A stretch of 64,000 bases of DNA from Symbiodinium microadriaticum (taxonomy: Eukaryota > Sar > Dinophyceae > Suessiales > Symbiodiniaceae), in assembly GCA_001939145.1 (NCBI GenBank), contig LSRX01000504.1, positions 109,002 through 173,001 on the forward strand, written 5' to 3'. Below are positions 52,587 to 62,711 of the stretch, piece by piece. Under the pieces are notes generated by a model. That model ran no database searches. It was given only the letters and a program-made list of their open reading frames with translations, and had not been told where the DNA came from. Position 1 is the first letter of the stretch, and each line of letters opens with the position of its first letter. Both the position numbers and the translations under genes were made by a program.

Positions 52587-52852
52587 CTCTACAAGGAAGC
52601 CCCTAAGCTCCCAAACCCAAAACCCTAAACCCTCTACAAGGAACCCCTAAACTCCTAAACCCTAAACCCAAAACCCCCGACGAGGAACCCCCTAAACTCC
52701 TAAACCCTAAACCCCCTGCAAGGAACCGTCTAAACTCCTAAACCCTAAACCCTATTAAGCCCTATAAGGAGCCCCTAAACTCCTAAACCCTAAGCCCCCT
52801 ACAAGGAAGCCCCTAAACTCCTAAACTCCTAAACCCTATGAAGCCCTACGAA
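52587..52852. repeat. composite telomere minisatellite, about 45-bp units
   Basis: ACAAGGAACCCCTAAACTCC plus CCTAAACCC-type units recur about six times with small changes (CGAGGAACCCC, GCAAGGAACCGTC, ATAAGGAGCCCC). A second example of telomere heptamers joined to a unique segment and amplified. Confidence 0.85.
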
Positions 52853-53224
52853 GAGAGCCCTTCTTTTGAGGTTGAAGCTGAAGAAGAAGCAGCTCCTGTC
52901 GCCGGGGAAGCAAGGCCAGCCGACCTCAAGTGGCCTTTTTGACCCTCATCTAGAGAACTAGCTGCTCGGGTTCAGGGTGTCAGCTTTTCGTTTTGAGGTT
53001 TAGGGCTCAAGGTTGAGGGGTTTAGGGTTTGGGGTTGGGGTTTAGGGTTTAGGGTTTGGGGTTTGTTTAAGGTTGAGAGCTTGGGGGTTTAGGGTTTAGC
53101 GTTTAAGGTTTACTGTGTTGCTGCCTTCTCTGGCGCCCGTGTTTCTATGTTGGAGGCCCAAGATGCAAGACGAAGTTAGGAAGCCGAGCCCAGCCACCCA
53201 AGCCCCGATAACCCCTACCTGCAA

Positions 53225-53425
53225 TTACTACACCCATAACCTCTAAACCCGAAACCCTAAGCCCTGAGCCCTATACCCTAAACCCTAAACCCGATACCCT
53301 AAACCCTAACCCTAAATCCCTGACCCCTAAACCCTAAGCCCTAAGCCCTAAGCCCTAAACCCTAAACCCTAAACCCCTAAACCCTAAACCCTATACCCTA
53401 AAACCCTATACCCTAAAACCCTGGC
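53225..53425. repeat. CCCTAAA/CCCTAAG/CCCTATA tract
   Basis: About 27 heptamers in one orientation. Confidence 0.92.
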
Positions 53426-53696
53426 CCATCAGCCATTTCAGACCCTGGGAATGGTAAATACCCTAAGCCCGGGGTGTTCAGTCTCCTCCAGCCTCTGCAC
53501 CCAAGTGCTCCATGTAAGACTTTCCGAAAATTAGGGTTTAGGGTTTAGGGTTTAGGGACCTTATTTTGGGGTCCTTACAATATGGATCCTGTTATTTAGG
53601 GTACTATATTAGGGTCCGCTATTTTCGGAAACCCCTAAACCCTCCATGTAAGCTGGCTTTGCATTTTGGGGTTCAGGCAGAACGAGGTACTGCTGG

Positions 53697-53800
53697 GCTC
53701 AAGTAATCACCAATACTGAATTTGGGATTCCTTATTATAACTGTAGTATAACTATAGTATAACGTGCCCCCAAACCCCAGTCCAAATATTAAGGCCCCCC
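53697..53800. mobile_element. TIR element, family B
   Basis: AGTAATCACCAATACTGAAT at the left, CCAAATATTAAGGCCCC at the right, core CCTTATTATAACTGTAGTAT. The core gives the uninterrupted form of the site into which the 16155-16189 telomere insert went. Confidence 0.7.
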
Positions 53801-55490
53801 CATACTATGGTCTAGATGCATTCGGGTGAAGGGTTCGAGCTTTTTTGGGTAAGCTACCTGGCTGGCGGGTGGGCGGGCTTAGGGTGTAGGGTTTAGAGTT
53901 GAGTCATCTCCCCTAGAGCCCTTTACATACTACTAAAGTAGGCCCGTTTCGCCATTTCTTCACCCTGGGTACGAAGCCTCTGATGCCTGACTCTAATCTC
54001 AAACAACCCCGAAATAAGGCTCCACCAGCCTCTTGAACCCCAAAAAAGAATGCAATACAAAACTAAAACCCTTTGGGGGGGGGTTTACGAATCTAACTAA
54101 ACCCTAGACCCTAAACCCGAAGCTCCAAACCCTAGACCCTAAACCCGAAAAGGATGATCCCCTTAACCCTAAACCCTAAATAGATGATTCTCTAAACCCC
54201 AAACCCTAAACCCAAGACCCTAAATTAAACCCTAAAGAGATCATCCCTGAGGGGCGCCCAGGCTCATGGCCTAAGCACGATTTCTTCTCGCGAAGTTCCC
54301 ATAACCCTAAACCCCTAGACCCTAAACCCTATAAAGATGANAAAAAAAAAAAAAAATAATAAAAAAAATATATATCAAAGAAACGCTATAAAGCATGTGT
54401 CCAAAGGTCTGCTTGACGGTACGCAGACCGATCAGCTGGAAGATCGGCCCGAACGGAAGTTCTTCCACCAGGGGCAGGTGGTCGGGTTTGTCTCTGTGGA
54501 GTAGGGTTTGGGGTTTCGGGTTTAGGGTTCATGGTGTAGGATGTTGGTCAGTGTATGTAGAATCTTATGTATCAGGTTCATAATTTGGGATTATGGGAGT
54601 GAAGTTATTGGCTTATTGTTAGGGGGGCACAGGGTCCTTGGAGCAGCATGTCCCGCTTGAAAAGACGTGCACGCCGCCTAGGCTTCTTGTTGGAGACTTG
54701 TGTTACACATGATATTGTATCATGTTGCATTATGTTACTGTATGCTATCAAGTTGCTTTCGGTTATTTCATGTTATATGATGCCAGATCATGTTTCAAAT
54801 TATGTATTTTGAATATTGTATGGTGTGATCTCATATCATATCAAATTATATCATACTCTAGTCTAAAGAACGCAGTGAGTGTCGTGTTGGCTTGGCTTCC
54901 CTTTGTCGCTCAGTCCCGTCGATTCACCGGTCCAGCTGAAGCTCCAAGGATTTTGGGGGCAGGGAGCCACAGAAGTCGGTGAGTGCCTTCCCGTGCACCT
55001 GGCAAGAACTCTGGACCTGTAGCAGTTTCCGTGATGGTAGGGGCGAGGACATGCACAACTGAACGGTAAAAGCCTCTCAGCTTACGCCGATGACAGCCAA
55101 GCCGAGCTGCGCTAAGCTTTCCCTGGCGAGGTTTATGCAGCGGACGTTCTGGTTGGGTTTAGGGTTTAGGGGTTTAGGGTTTAGGGTTTAGGGTAACCCT
55201 CACCTCACATCCAGGACAAGCCAAGTCAGGACGGTTAGCTGGTTAGCCGAGTCACGAACAAATCCAGGACGAGCAACATAGTCAATAGTCTCGTTTGCGC
55301 AGAGTAGGGCACTTACAGTAATGTCCTCCAGTTCGAAATTTCGAACATCCCGGGGGGGGGAAGGTTTCAGGGTTTCGATCCTAAACTCCTGAACCACAAA
55401 GCACAAGCTTGAAGCTTCTGGAGCTCTGACTTCGGGGTGCCCAGCTCTAACTCTAAGTCAAGGTCTCGGGCTGAAAGAGAACTGCCTAAT

Positions 55491-55585
55491 ACAGGGGCCT
55501 GGATTTTTTAGAGTAGGTTTTCGGGGCATCTTATACTATAATTTAATAAGGAGCCGCAGAACCCATTCTAACGATTAAGGCCCCT
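55491..55585. mobile_element. TIR element, family B
   Basis: AGGGGCCTGGATTTTTTAGA ... ATTCTAACGATTAAGGCCCC, core TTATACTATAATTTAATAAG. Confidence 0.75.
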
Positions 55586-55808
55586 AAATCCGACAGGTGT
55601 CAAAGCAGTCCCCTGCGACGAACGGACCCAAAGGCCCAAGCTTCATGTTCCAATTTTTTATGTTTCACTTTATAAACCCTAAACCCTAAATTTGGAGCGC
55701 AAGCGACAGAAAAGGCCCTATAAAAAAGAGAAAAAACCTACATTTGCGGCTCAGGATCCTAAAGTCTCAGTCTCACCCCGGAATCTTCAGACTTTTCGCC
55801 ACCTGGAC

Positions 55809-55884
55809 GTGGGTAGTTCTCTAAATTAGGGTCGCGCTTCAGGAACCCAAAAAGCCCCTGTAAGGAACCCTAATTTAGAGAGAG
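55809..55884. mobile_element. TIR element, family A, short copy
   Basis: GTGGGTAGTTCTCTAAATTA and CCTAATTTAGAGAG are the inverted ends, but the interior is deleted to about 35 bp and the right end has slipped into a (GA)n run. Confidence 0.75.
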
Positions 55885-56132
55885 AGAGAGAGGCTGTGCC
55901 ACGTATCATACTCATCAGGCTTAAAGCAGGCTTGGTTTCGATTCTTGCAGTTCGAAAGCATGCGCTGATGAAACATCTGCGTTGTTTCGCAGAGACCTTC
56001 AATCAGTCTTTCGGATCTTGCAACTGCCAGGCGGTGGAAAAAGAAAGTCGCTAATCTGCAGAGAAGGGTGCTCACATCCACTTCTTCAGGGTCAATTTCA
56101 GTGTTCCTACGTGCTCTTTTGAAAGCCCCCAA
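55875..56132 (-). CDS. hypothetical ORF (minus), 85 aa
   Basis: ATG at 56132 reads MGAFKRARRNTEIDPEEVDV, STLLCRLATFFFHRLAVARS, ERLIEGLCETTQMFHQRMLS and NCKNRNQACFKPDEYDTWHS; the final SLSLSL comes from the (GA)n end of the family A element. Helical, charged and non-repetitive: among the better intact ORFs. No domain recognised. Confidence 0.45.
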   Translation of the reverse strand: MGAFKRARRNTEIDPEEVDVSTLLCRLATFFFHRLAVARSERLIEGLCETTQMFHQRMLSNCKNRNQACFKPDEYDTWHSLSLSL

Positions 56133-56232
56133 AGCCCTAAACCCTAATCCCTAAACCCGGAAAGAGATGCAACTTCTGATGTCGGAGGCCTTGTCGTTTC
56201 CAAAGCTTTCAGAGTTTAAAAGAAGCCCTACA

Positions 56233-56339
56233 CCCAGACCTTCCAAAATCCCTGAATTAAGGAACATACCTCAATTTACTGTAGGACCCAGAATATGATT
56301 TTAAGGTATGTTCGCTTAAGGGATATCGGAAGGGCTGGG
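56233..56339. mobile_element. TIR element, family C
   Basis: CCCAGACCTTCCAAAATCCC ... GGGATATCGGAAGGGCTGGG, with GGAACATACCTCAA / TTAAGGTATGTTCG inside. 107 bp. The inverted ends extend through about 40 bp. Confidence 0.75.
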
Positions 56340-56588
56340 CATTCTAGGGTGCAATGCTCAGGGTTTAGGCAAGGAAGGGTCCTAGACCAGTTGTTCTGCT
56401 GGCTTAGCCTATGAGCCATAGAATTTAGGTTTTGAGGTTGAGGGTCATCGCCAAGAGACTTGCAGAGGTTTCCAGAAAGCGAATCCCACTCCGAACGTAA
56501 GGGCCTCGAAATTAGGCACCCCTGGTTCGTTTACGGAACCCGCATGTCGGCCGGGGGATTCAGCCTTTCACTTTGAAATGCTCCAGGC

Positions 56589-56870
56589 TTGCGAGCAGGT
56601 GTGTACTTCGCTCTTGCAGTTTTAGGGTTTCCTGTTGCAGTTGAACAGCATCTATCTGCTTACATACCTGCCTACCGCAACAGCCTGATTTTCCAGCCTG
56701 CTGCGTCGATATGTTGGAGCCATCAAAGTACGGAGAAGAAACGGTTGAAGGGCATACATGTACAGGGGGGTACGATTCTATGTGTTCTTTACTTTCTGAT
56801 GGCCCGCAGTTTTCTTATGCAGTACCTTCTTGATCTGTTTAAACTCAAGGGTCCGGGACTTTGTTCCTAG
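56589..56870 (+). CDS. hypothetical ORF, 93 aa
   Basis: Reads MRAGVYFALAVLGFPVAVEQ, HLSAYIPAYRNSLIFQPAAS, ICWSHQSTEKKRLKGIHVQG and GTILCVLYFLMARSFLMQYL. The hydrophobic ends could be membrane segments. TCTTGCAG and CTGTTGCAG at 56617-56640 are possible acceptors. No family recognised. Confidence 0.33.
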   Translation: MRAGVYFALAVLGFPVAVEQHLSAYIPAYRNSLIFQPAASICWSHQSTEKKRLKGIHVQGGTILCVLYFLMARSFLMQYLLDLFKLKGPGLCS

Positions 56871-57339
56871 GTTGCAAGCAGGGTTTTCAAGTTCAGCTCA
56901 TGAAATACCCCAGACCCTCTCTCCTATCCTAGGAGCCTTCTACAATCTACAAGCCACCCTAAACCCTCTTGCTGCTATGCTTCCTTCACTTCGAAACGCC
57001 GAAACCGATACCCCTCTCCAGCCCCTAGAGACCCTCAAGGAACCCCGAAGAGGAGTGCGGATTCAATCCTGACATCAGCCGTTTTGGAACACCAAGATGA
57101 ACTCTAAACCCTATAATTCCTATACCCTAAACCCCTGAAGCCCTAAAGCCTGATGCGCCTAAACCCCTACAACATAAAGCCTTAAGCCCTAAACTCTTAT
57201 TTAACCCCGCCCCCATGCTCCCTGAGGCCCCAGAGGCCCCTGAATAAGCCCGCAAATCCCAAGGACGCAATCGATTCATTGTCCGACCCTCCTCTCGTGC
57301 TCGGATATGCTGGGATGCCGCACGGACGATCAGGGCTCT

Positions 57340-57745
57340 AGGGGCTGAAGGCTTTAGTGGTTTAGGGGTTTTTATGGCTTTAGGGGTTTAGGACTTAGGG
57401 TTTGATTGTGGCTCTAGGGGCTGCGGGCCCTTAGTGGTTTAACTAAACCCTAAACCCTAACTCTAGGGGCTGAGGGCTTTTAGTGGTTTAGGGTTTAGGG
57501 GTTTAGGGTTTTAGGGATTCTAGGTGTTTAGGGCTTTTAGTGGTTTAGGGTTTAGGGCTTAGGGTTTTAGGGATTCTAGGTGTTTAGGGCTTTTAGTGGT
57601 TTAGGGGTTTTTATGGCTTTAGGGGTTTAGGACTTAGGGTTTGATTGTGGCTCTAGGGGCTGCGGGCCCTTAGTGGTTTAACTAAACCCTAAACCCTAAC
57701 TCTAGGGGCTGAGGGCTTTTAGTGGTTTAGGGTTCTTTTTTATGG
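57340..57745. repeat. nested tandem repeat with 239-bp period
   Basis: About 131 bp starting near 57361 recur identically from 57600 (TTTAGGGGTTTTTATGGCTT through GGGCTTTTAGTGGTTTAGGG). Between them a roughly 49-bp unit (GGGATTCTAGGTGTTTAGGG) is itself duplicated. Each large copy contains a short inverted CCCTAAA insert. Confidence 0.9.
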
Positions 57746-58014
57746 CTTCAGAGATTTAGGCCCTTGGGGGTTGTGGTTTAGGGTTTGGAGGGTTTAGGGG
57801 TTTAGGGATTTTGGGGGTTTTAGGGCTTGGGGGTTTCGGGTTTAGGGGCACTGGGGCTCCGAAAAGTGTCCTGGAAGGCTTGGTTGAGTGTTTAGATTGG
57901 TTGAGGGGAGTTTGGGGTTTCGGGTTTAGGGAGATACGGGATCTGCAAGGGATTCAGGGCAGGATCTGTTATATTTGTGGAATCCGTACTGTATCTATTT
58001 TGCAACCTTTGCTC

Positions 58015-58049
58015 CAACACCCTATTCTAGCTAATAATAAGGCCCCTAC
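58015..58049. mobile_element. TIR family B, right-end fragment
   Basis: ACACCCTATTCTAGCTAATA followed by ATAAGGCCCCTAC. Confidence 0.6.
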
Positions 58050-58082
58050 AGTATGCGAAGCTCTGTATTTGGGAATCTTATA

Positions 58083-58196
58083 GGTCCCTTGGTTTACGTC
58101 GAAGTCTGGGCCACAGCAAGTCGTTTTGGGGTTGCTTCTTATGAGACGTTTCGGACACAAAGCATGTCCTTAAGGGCTTCTTACCCTGAACCCTAA
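58083..58196 (+). CDS. exon-like island
   Basis: The frame reads GPLVYVEVWATASRFGVASY then ETFRTQSMSLRASYP before telomere repeat (EP stop). A second frame is also open. No family recognised. Confidence 0.33.
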   Translation, partial: GPLVYVEVWATASRFGVASYETFRTQSMSLRASYPEP

Positions 58197-58227
58197 ACCC
58201 TAAACCCTAATCCCTAATTCTTCGCAG

Positions 58228-58315
58228 CTGCAACCCATGTAGCAAGATCAGCTTAGCCGCCCACAACCTCCAATTCCTCGACATCGGGGGCTGCGACTTT
58301 GGGTTCAGGGAATAG
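58228..58315 (+). CDS. exon-like island, possible leucine-rich repeat
   Basis: AATTCTTCGCAG (good acceptor, ends 58227) is followed by CNPCSKISLAAHNLQFLDIG then GCDFGFRE and a stop. AHNLQFLDIGGC fits the cysteine-type LRR pattern (..L..LdL.gC) seen in F-box/LRR proteins. A single motif, so tentative. Confidence 0.42.
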
Positions 58316-58939
58316 GGTTTAGGGTTTAGGGTTTAGGGTGTGTATTTTGAGGTGCAGCAGCACATTGTTTCATAAAGCATCGCGCAGTCTTTGGGCCATA
58401 CCGTCGAACGAGAGCAGAAGGCAAGTGTAAGAGGCATCACGATCCTGGTAGTAATCAGTTTCCGTATGGGCTTCTATAAGCATTTTTGGACATTTAGGGT
58501 TTGGGTTCCCTGCTTATGCTACGCGCTAGACAACACGAAGCCCCAAAACCTTATAATATAGCAACCTGGTTAATTAACGAACCTCGGGTCATAACTTAGG
58601 CTCTTTACATGAATCCTAATGATATTGGGGTTATGGGTTGTCTTAACCAGCTTCCTACATTACTCTTCTTCGCCAAACCTTGACATCCTCAACCCTAAAC
58701 CCTACATTACTCATATTCGTGAAACCCTTGACATCCTAAAATCCTAAACCCTGAACCCTACTCATATTTGCCAAACCCTGACATCCGAAGCTCTCAAAGC
58801 TGACGCTCAGCTCCTCTCAACAGAAGGAGCCACAGGAATAGGATGAAGACAGTTTATTGGGGGCCAAGAATACTTACCAACGGAGTTCTGGAGTTCCTTA
58901 TATATCTGTCTATACATAAATATAAATATAAATAAATAA

Positions 58940-58970
<31 letters not shown>

Positions 58971-58985
58971 ATCACGGTATAAGCT

Positions 58986-59085
58986 GGGGCCTGGAACAAT
59001 TGCCAATACTATCTTGGGGGTTTCTTTGTACATAACTATAGTAACGTAACCCCCCAAACTCCCATATTGATTATTAAGGCCCTTA
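58986..59085. mobile_element. TIR element, family B
   Basis: GGGGCCTGGAACAATTGCCA ... CCATATTGATTATTAAGGCCC, core CATAACTATAGTAACGTAAC. A (TA)n tract (58920-58962) lies just upstream. Confidence 0.7.
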
Positions 59086-59924
59086 TGTGACCCGGACCAA
59101 AGCCCTGTATATTCCCGAAACCCGAAATCCTAAACCCTAAACCCTACAATCCTAAACCCTAAACGCCCTAAACCTAGGCCCTAAACCCTAAACCCTAAAT
59201 CCTAACGCCCGGCAAGATTCTGGCCCTGACGTTTATGGCCTACGACCTCTTCATGATTCCTGCTTCCGTCTTCTACTGGGACGCTTGGCCGTTGCAGGGT
59301 TTGGGATTTAGGCTCTAGGGTTACAGGTTGCGATTGGGTTTAGGGTTTGGGGTTTAGGGTTTAGGGTTGAGGGTCCTTGTGATCCCCTTATGCAGCCCTC
59401 AGAGGACCCTAATGCTAAGGACCCCGGAATTCCGGGAATGAAGGGGATGTTGTACTAAAAAATTGCTCTCCCCCAACCCTATGTATGACACTGCGAGACC
59501 AAAAATGCTGCAGACACCGTCGAATTCAAAACAGATATCTTCAACCCTAAACCCTAAACCCTAGAGGTTATTGGAGTCTGTAAATGTTGGCGGGTTTCTG
59601 AACCTGCAAGTCCCACGCCCCGGACGCGCTTGCCTGAATTGTTGGAGACGTGTTTTGGGCTGTGTTTACTGTATGCTACTGTATTACTATGATATGCTAT
59701 ATTCGCCTACATTGTACACAATATCATACACGCAAAAAAGGGATATTATATACTATATGTGTCATGATATAACTTACTACATTGCAGTAGGAATTACGAA
59801 CCCCTGAGGGATAACACCTATCTTACACTCCACGACAACCGCTGAACTCAACGCGAAAAGCCCTGGCTGGAGCGCAAAAAGGAACTGCAAAGCAAACTCA
59901 CAAGGTATTGGGGTTTGGGTATAG

Positions 59925-60475
59925 AGCTAACAACTCTAAACCCTAAACCTTCAACCCTAAACCCCATAAACCCTGAACCCTAAACCCTAAACCCTAAGCC
60001 CCTATAAACCCTAAACCCTAAACCCTCAACCCTTTACACACGAGACTGGGCAGGCGCAGTGTCCGGGGTCCCTCAACCCTGAGACCGCGAACCCCAAAGA
60101 GTACCAAGCCAAGAGTCCTATAGCCTAGAGCTAAACCCTAAACCCTAAACCCTTATATAAAGCTAAACCCTAAACCCGAAGCCCTTAAACCCTAAACCCT
60201 TAAAGCCTAAACCCTTAAAGCCCAAACCCTAAGCCCTAACCATTAAAGCCCAAAAATAGAAAAACCCAATTCCTCAACCCTTGCATCCCAGGAACAGTCG
60301 ATGAACGAGTTCGTGCACACGGTTCAGATCCTGCATCCTGGCTGCTCTGAAATCCTTATGCTTTAGGGTTCAGGGTTTAGGGTTTAGGGAGGTTCAGGGT
60401 TTAGGGTTTAGGGAGTTTAGGCTTAGGGTTTAGGGTTTAGGGTTTAGGGAGGTTCAGGGTTTAGGGTGTGGTTTA
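59925..60475. repeat. telomere tracts, opposing
   Basis: CCCTAAA units (59935-60030, 60130-60245) and TTTAGGG units (60361-60475, with a TTTAGGGAGGTTCAGGG block repeated) flank the exon-like island at 60292. Confidence 0.9.
60292..60366 (+). CDS. exon-like island upstream of channel exon
   Basis: CTTGCATCCCAG (acceptor) ends at 60291; the frame reads EQSMNEFVHTVQILHPGCSE then ILML and TAG, which is itself the start of a TTTAGGG tract. ILHPGC recalls the 'HP.S..R' stretch that precedes S1 in dinoflagellate voltage-gated channels, and its place before the S2-S3 exon fits, but this is speculative. Confidence 0.35.
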   Translation, partial: EQSMNEFVHTVQILHPGCSEILML

Positions 60476-60654
60476 GGCTTCTGGGACCCCCGGGGCCTAA
60501 ACCTTACTGTTGTGTCATTGAATTCATCGCTGTCTAAAGCTGTTCACGAACTGAACCGTTTTCCAGGATTCTAAAGTAGTAGCCTTGTAATTGCGACTTG
60601 TTGTTCACATGTGTGCTGAAAGCAGGGTTTGTGTGTTCGTTTTTGCACCCTCAA

Positions 60655-60773
60655 CTCGAGCGAAGGTCGACCATCTACTGGCTTCTGGATATCCCCGCTT
60701 CATTTTTCACCGCCGTCTATGTGAACAACACTCTGCTGACGAAGCCATCAGACATCGCGAAAGAGTATCTGAA
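60655..60773 (+). CDS. voltage-gated cation channel exon (S2 to S2-S3 linker)
   Basis: The frame reads ERRSTIYWLLDIPASFFTAV, YVNNTLLTKPSDIAKEYLK. The order 'D(i)..sF.T.Y...........I...YLkT' is the S2 end and S2-S3 linker of EAG/CNG-like voltage-gated K+/cation channels (membrane proteins). The next expected residues, TWF.fD, are found at 63031. The donor would be GA (CTGAA|GA), one of the non-canonical dinoflagellate donors. The 5' exon boundary is uncertain (AG at 60659-60660 or 60664-60665). The pore, S4 and CNBD are not seen. Confidence 0.68.
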
Positions 60774-61079
60774 GACGCCTTGTCTGCATTCACCTACACT
60801 GAAGCCTCAACCCCAAACCCTAGCTGAACCAGGCGCTAGATCCTTAAGCCCAAAGAAACCCTCCAGCTGAAGACGTAGACCCTGGACTCAACCCTTAACC
60901 CTTCGCGGTTTAGGGTTTAGGGATCAGGGCAAGGCTCGGTGGAGTTTTTATGTGATCCGGGCATAGGGCAGAGTCAGATGTGGACTGTTTCTCGATTGTA
61001 AGCATGAACCTTATATGAGAACCTACACCCCGGACGGCAGACCCTGCTGAGCTGTAGCTTGAGTTTCGTGTACCGCAGT

Positions 61080-61181
61080 ATGCCAGCTCCACGTTCCTTG
61101 CTGCTGCCGTTGTTGCAGCTTGGTGTGCTAACAGCACAAGTTGCCCTGTTGAGCACTCTTTCCCAGACAGTCAATAAATGA
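61080..61181 (+). CDS. small hydrophobic ORF
   Basis: ATG at 61080 reads MPAPRSLLLPLLQLGVLTAQ then VALLSTLSQTVNK to TGA. It looks like a single membrane segment. The minus strand is also open across it. It lies inside the inferred channel intron, so may be nothing. Confidence 0.22.
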   Translation: MPAPRSLLLPLLQLGVLTAQVALLSTLSQTVNK

Positions 61182-61296
61182 TCCCGGTGCGGCCGGGCGC
61201 CCTCTCCGACCCCCAAGGGATACCCTCCAGGCCGCATACTGTGGTTCGGGTTTGGGTCTGCTTGGGCTGCAGTGTGATGGGCATGCGTCTCTTTGN

Positions 61297-61414
61297 ATCA
61301 TCATCATCATCATCATCATCATCTTCATCATCATCATCATCATCATCATCATCTTCATCATCATCATCATCATCATCATCATCTTCATCATCATCATCAT
61401 CATCATCATCATCT

Positions 61415-61445
<31 letters not shown>

Positions 61446-61530
61446 GATCCTCCTCATCATCATCATCATCATCTTCATCATCATCATCATCATCATCATC
61501 ATCTTCATCATCATCATCATCATCATCATG
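61297..61530. repeat. (ATC)n with 30-bp higher-order period
   Basis: Nine ATC triplets then one TTC form a 30-bp unit repeated about seven times (TTC near 61322, 61352, 61382, 61412, 61472, 61502), with one disturbed unit at 61442-61459. A single N precedes the array (61296). Confidence 0.97.
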
Positions 61531-61611
61531 AGGCTGTTCCTTTTTTGGGTCAACTGAAACTGTATCTATCAGGAATGCGATCCCCGTGACAGTTTTGTTT
61601 TTCAATGCCAT
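61298..61611 (-). CDS. poly-Asp/Glu ORF (minus) over the ATC array
   Basis: ATG at 61611 reads MALKNKTVTGIAFLIDTVSV and DPKKEQPH, then blocks of nine Asp and one Glu from the 30-bp repeat. The 28-residue head is compositionally normal. Poly-acid proteins exist, but the same array is open in several frames, so coding is doubtful. The N at 61296 interrupts it. Confidence 0.25.
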
Positions 61612-62113
61612 GACGTTGGAGTGGTGGTTGGCAAGTGTCCACTGTCACAAGGATCAGGTGTGTTTGGGACGAGATCCTCGTGACAGCTGACGGTTTTGGA
61701 GCGGCCATGTGGGACAAGTGCACACAGTCGCGGGGATTCGGCATGTTTGGACCCGATCGCGCGGGGTTGGAGGGGGTTCGGGCGAACCGGGGCCACTTGA
61801 TCCCACAGTAGTGGTAGAAATGATGCGGCCTGAGGTCCTCCCCCCACCCCGTGGTTCTGTCTGGGCTCCTGGTGTCTGGGCTTCTATGTCTCCCCGCTCG
61901 ATGCCTGTCACTGTATTCGCAGACTGCGGGCCCGGAAGGGCGGGTGGGGGGGGGGGTAGATGGTGCAGCGCTGCTAGGTCCCCTTCCCCCGTCGTTGCCT
62001 GCCGTGTGGGTTCCCCCGCTGTCCCTCACTCGAAGATGTTGATCATGATCCCCGTCCGCACGCTCCTCCGGTCCCTTTCTCAAAATGCCTGAATGAAAGT
62101 CATTCAAGCACAC
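61550..62113 (-). CDS. hypothetical ORF (minus), 187 aa, GC-rich
   Basis: The longest non-repeat frame in the window. It includes CLNDFHSGILRKGPEERADG, TPPPTRPSGPAVCEYSDRHR, SPDRTTGWGEDLRPHHFYHY and CGIKWPRFARTPSNP. The DNA is GC-rich with few stops, and a plus frame of 127 codons overlaps, so length alone is weak evidence. No domain recognised. Confidence 0.35.
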   Translation of the reverse strand: MCLNDFHSGILRKGPEERADGDHDQHLRVRDSGGTHTAGNDGGRGPSSAAPSTPPPTRPSGPAVCEYSDRHRAGRHRSPDTRSPDRTTGWGEDLRPHHFYHYCGIKWPRFARTPSNPARSGPNMPNPRDCVHLSHMAAPKPSAVTRISSQTHLILVTVDTCQPPLQRHGIEKQNCHGDRIPDRYSFS

Positions 62114-62219
62114 GCTCGGGCAGACTTTTAACGCACCCAGCCGAACTGAGCATAGAATGACGACGGTCGATACAAACTACGAAAAATCTACGAAAGAGCA
62201 TTACGGCACGTCAGGGTGA
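62097..62219 (+). CDS. exon-like island
   Basis: Open from TGA at 62094 to TGA at 62217: KSFKHTLGQTFNAPSRTEHR then MTTVDTNYEKSTKEHYGTSG. The composition is protein-like. It lies in the inferred channel intron on the same strand, so it could instead be a skipped exon or chance. Confidence 0.32.
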   Translation, partial: KSFKHTLGQTFNAPSRTEHRMTTVDTNYEKSTKEHYGTSG

Positions 62220-62589
62220 AGAGGTGGGTCTGAAGATTGTTTCGGGCTTAGAGAATATCCTTCAGAGTATGATAGGGCTGTGAGTGATTAGCAGTAGCAT
62301 CCCACTTTGGTCCGTCAACGACTATATTGCACGCCACTCCTGGTCTTTTACTCTTTGCTTCTTTAATTAAGGCTTATCAAGGTATCGGTAGCATCAAAAT
62401 TGACCTTGAAGGTTCAAGAATGTCAGCAGCTATGCTCAGGCGTCCGTCTTCTTGATAAAGATGTCCACACTTGGGACTGTGATAACCTTTTATGCCCTAA
62501 ACCTTAACCTCTAAACCCCTAACCCTGAAGCTTAAACTTTAAAGCCCTGTAACAAGAGGGTTTGGGTTTCGATCCGAAGGCTGGTATCC

Positions 62590-62711
62590 TTAACCCTAAG
62601 GGTCCAAAGGACCTAATAAGCATGTACTTGGGTTACGGATACTGTAGTAGTTTTGTGGTTAGTATTCAGAAGAGTATATGATTATTAGGTACTTGGACCC
62701 TTAGGGTAACC
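62590..62711. mobile_element. TIR element, family G (single copy here)
   Basis: TTAACCCTAAGGGTCCAAAG and CTTGGACCCTTAGGGTAACC are inverted, the match continuing through ACCTAATAA / TTATTAGGT to about 32 bp with a few mismatches. 122 bp, no ORF. Confidence 0.75.
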
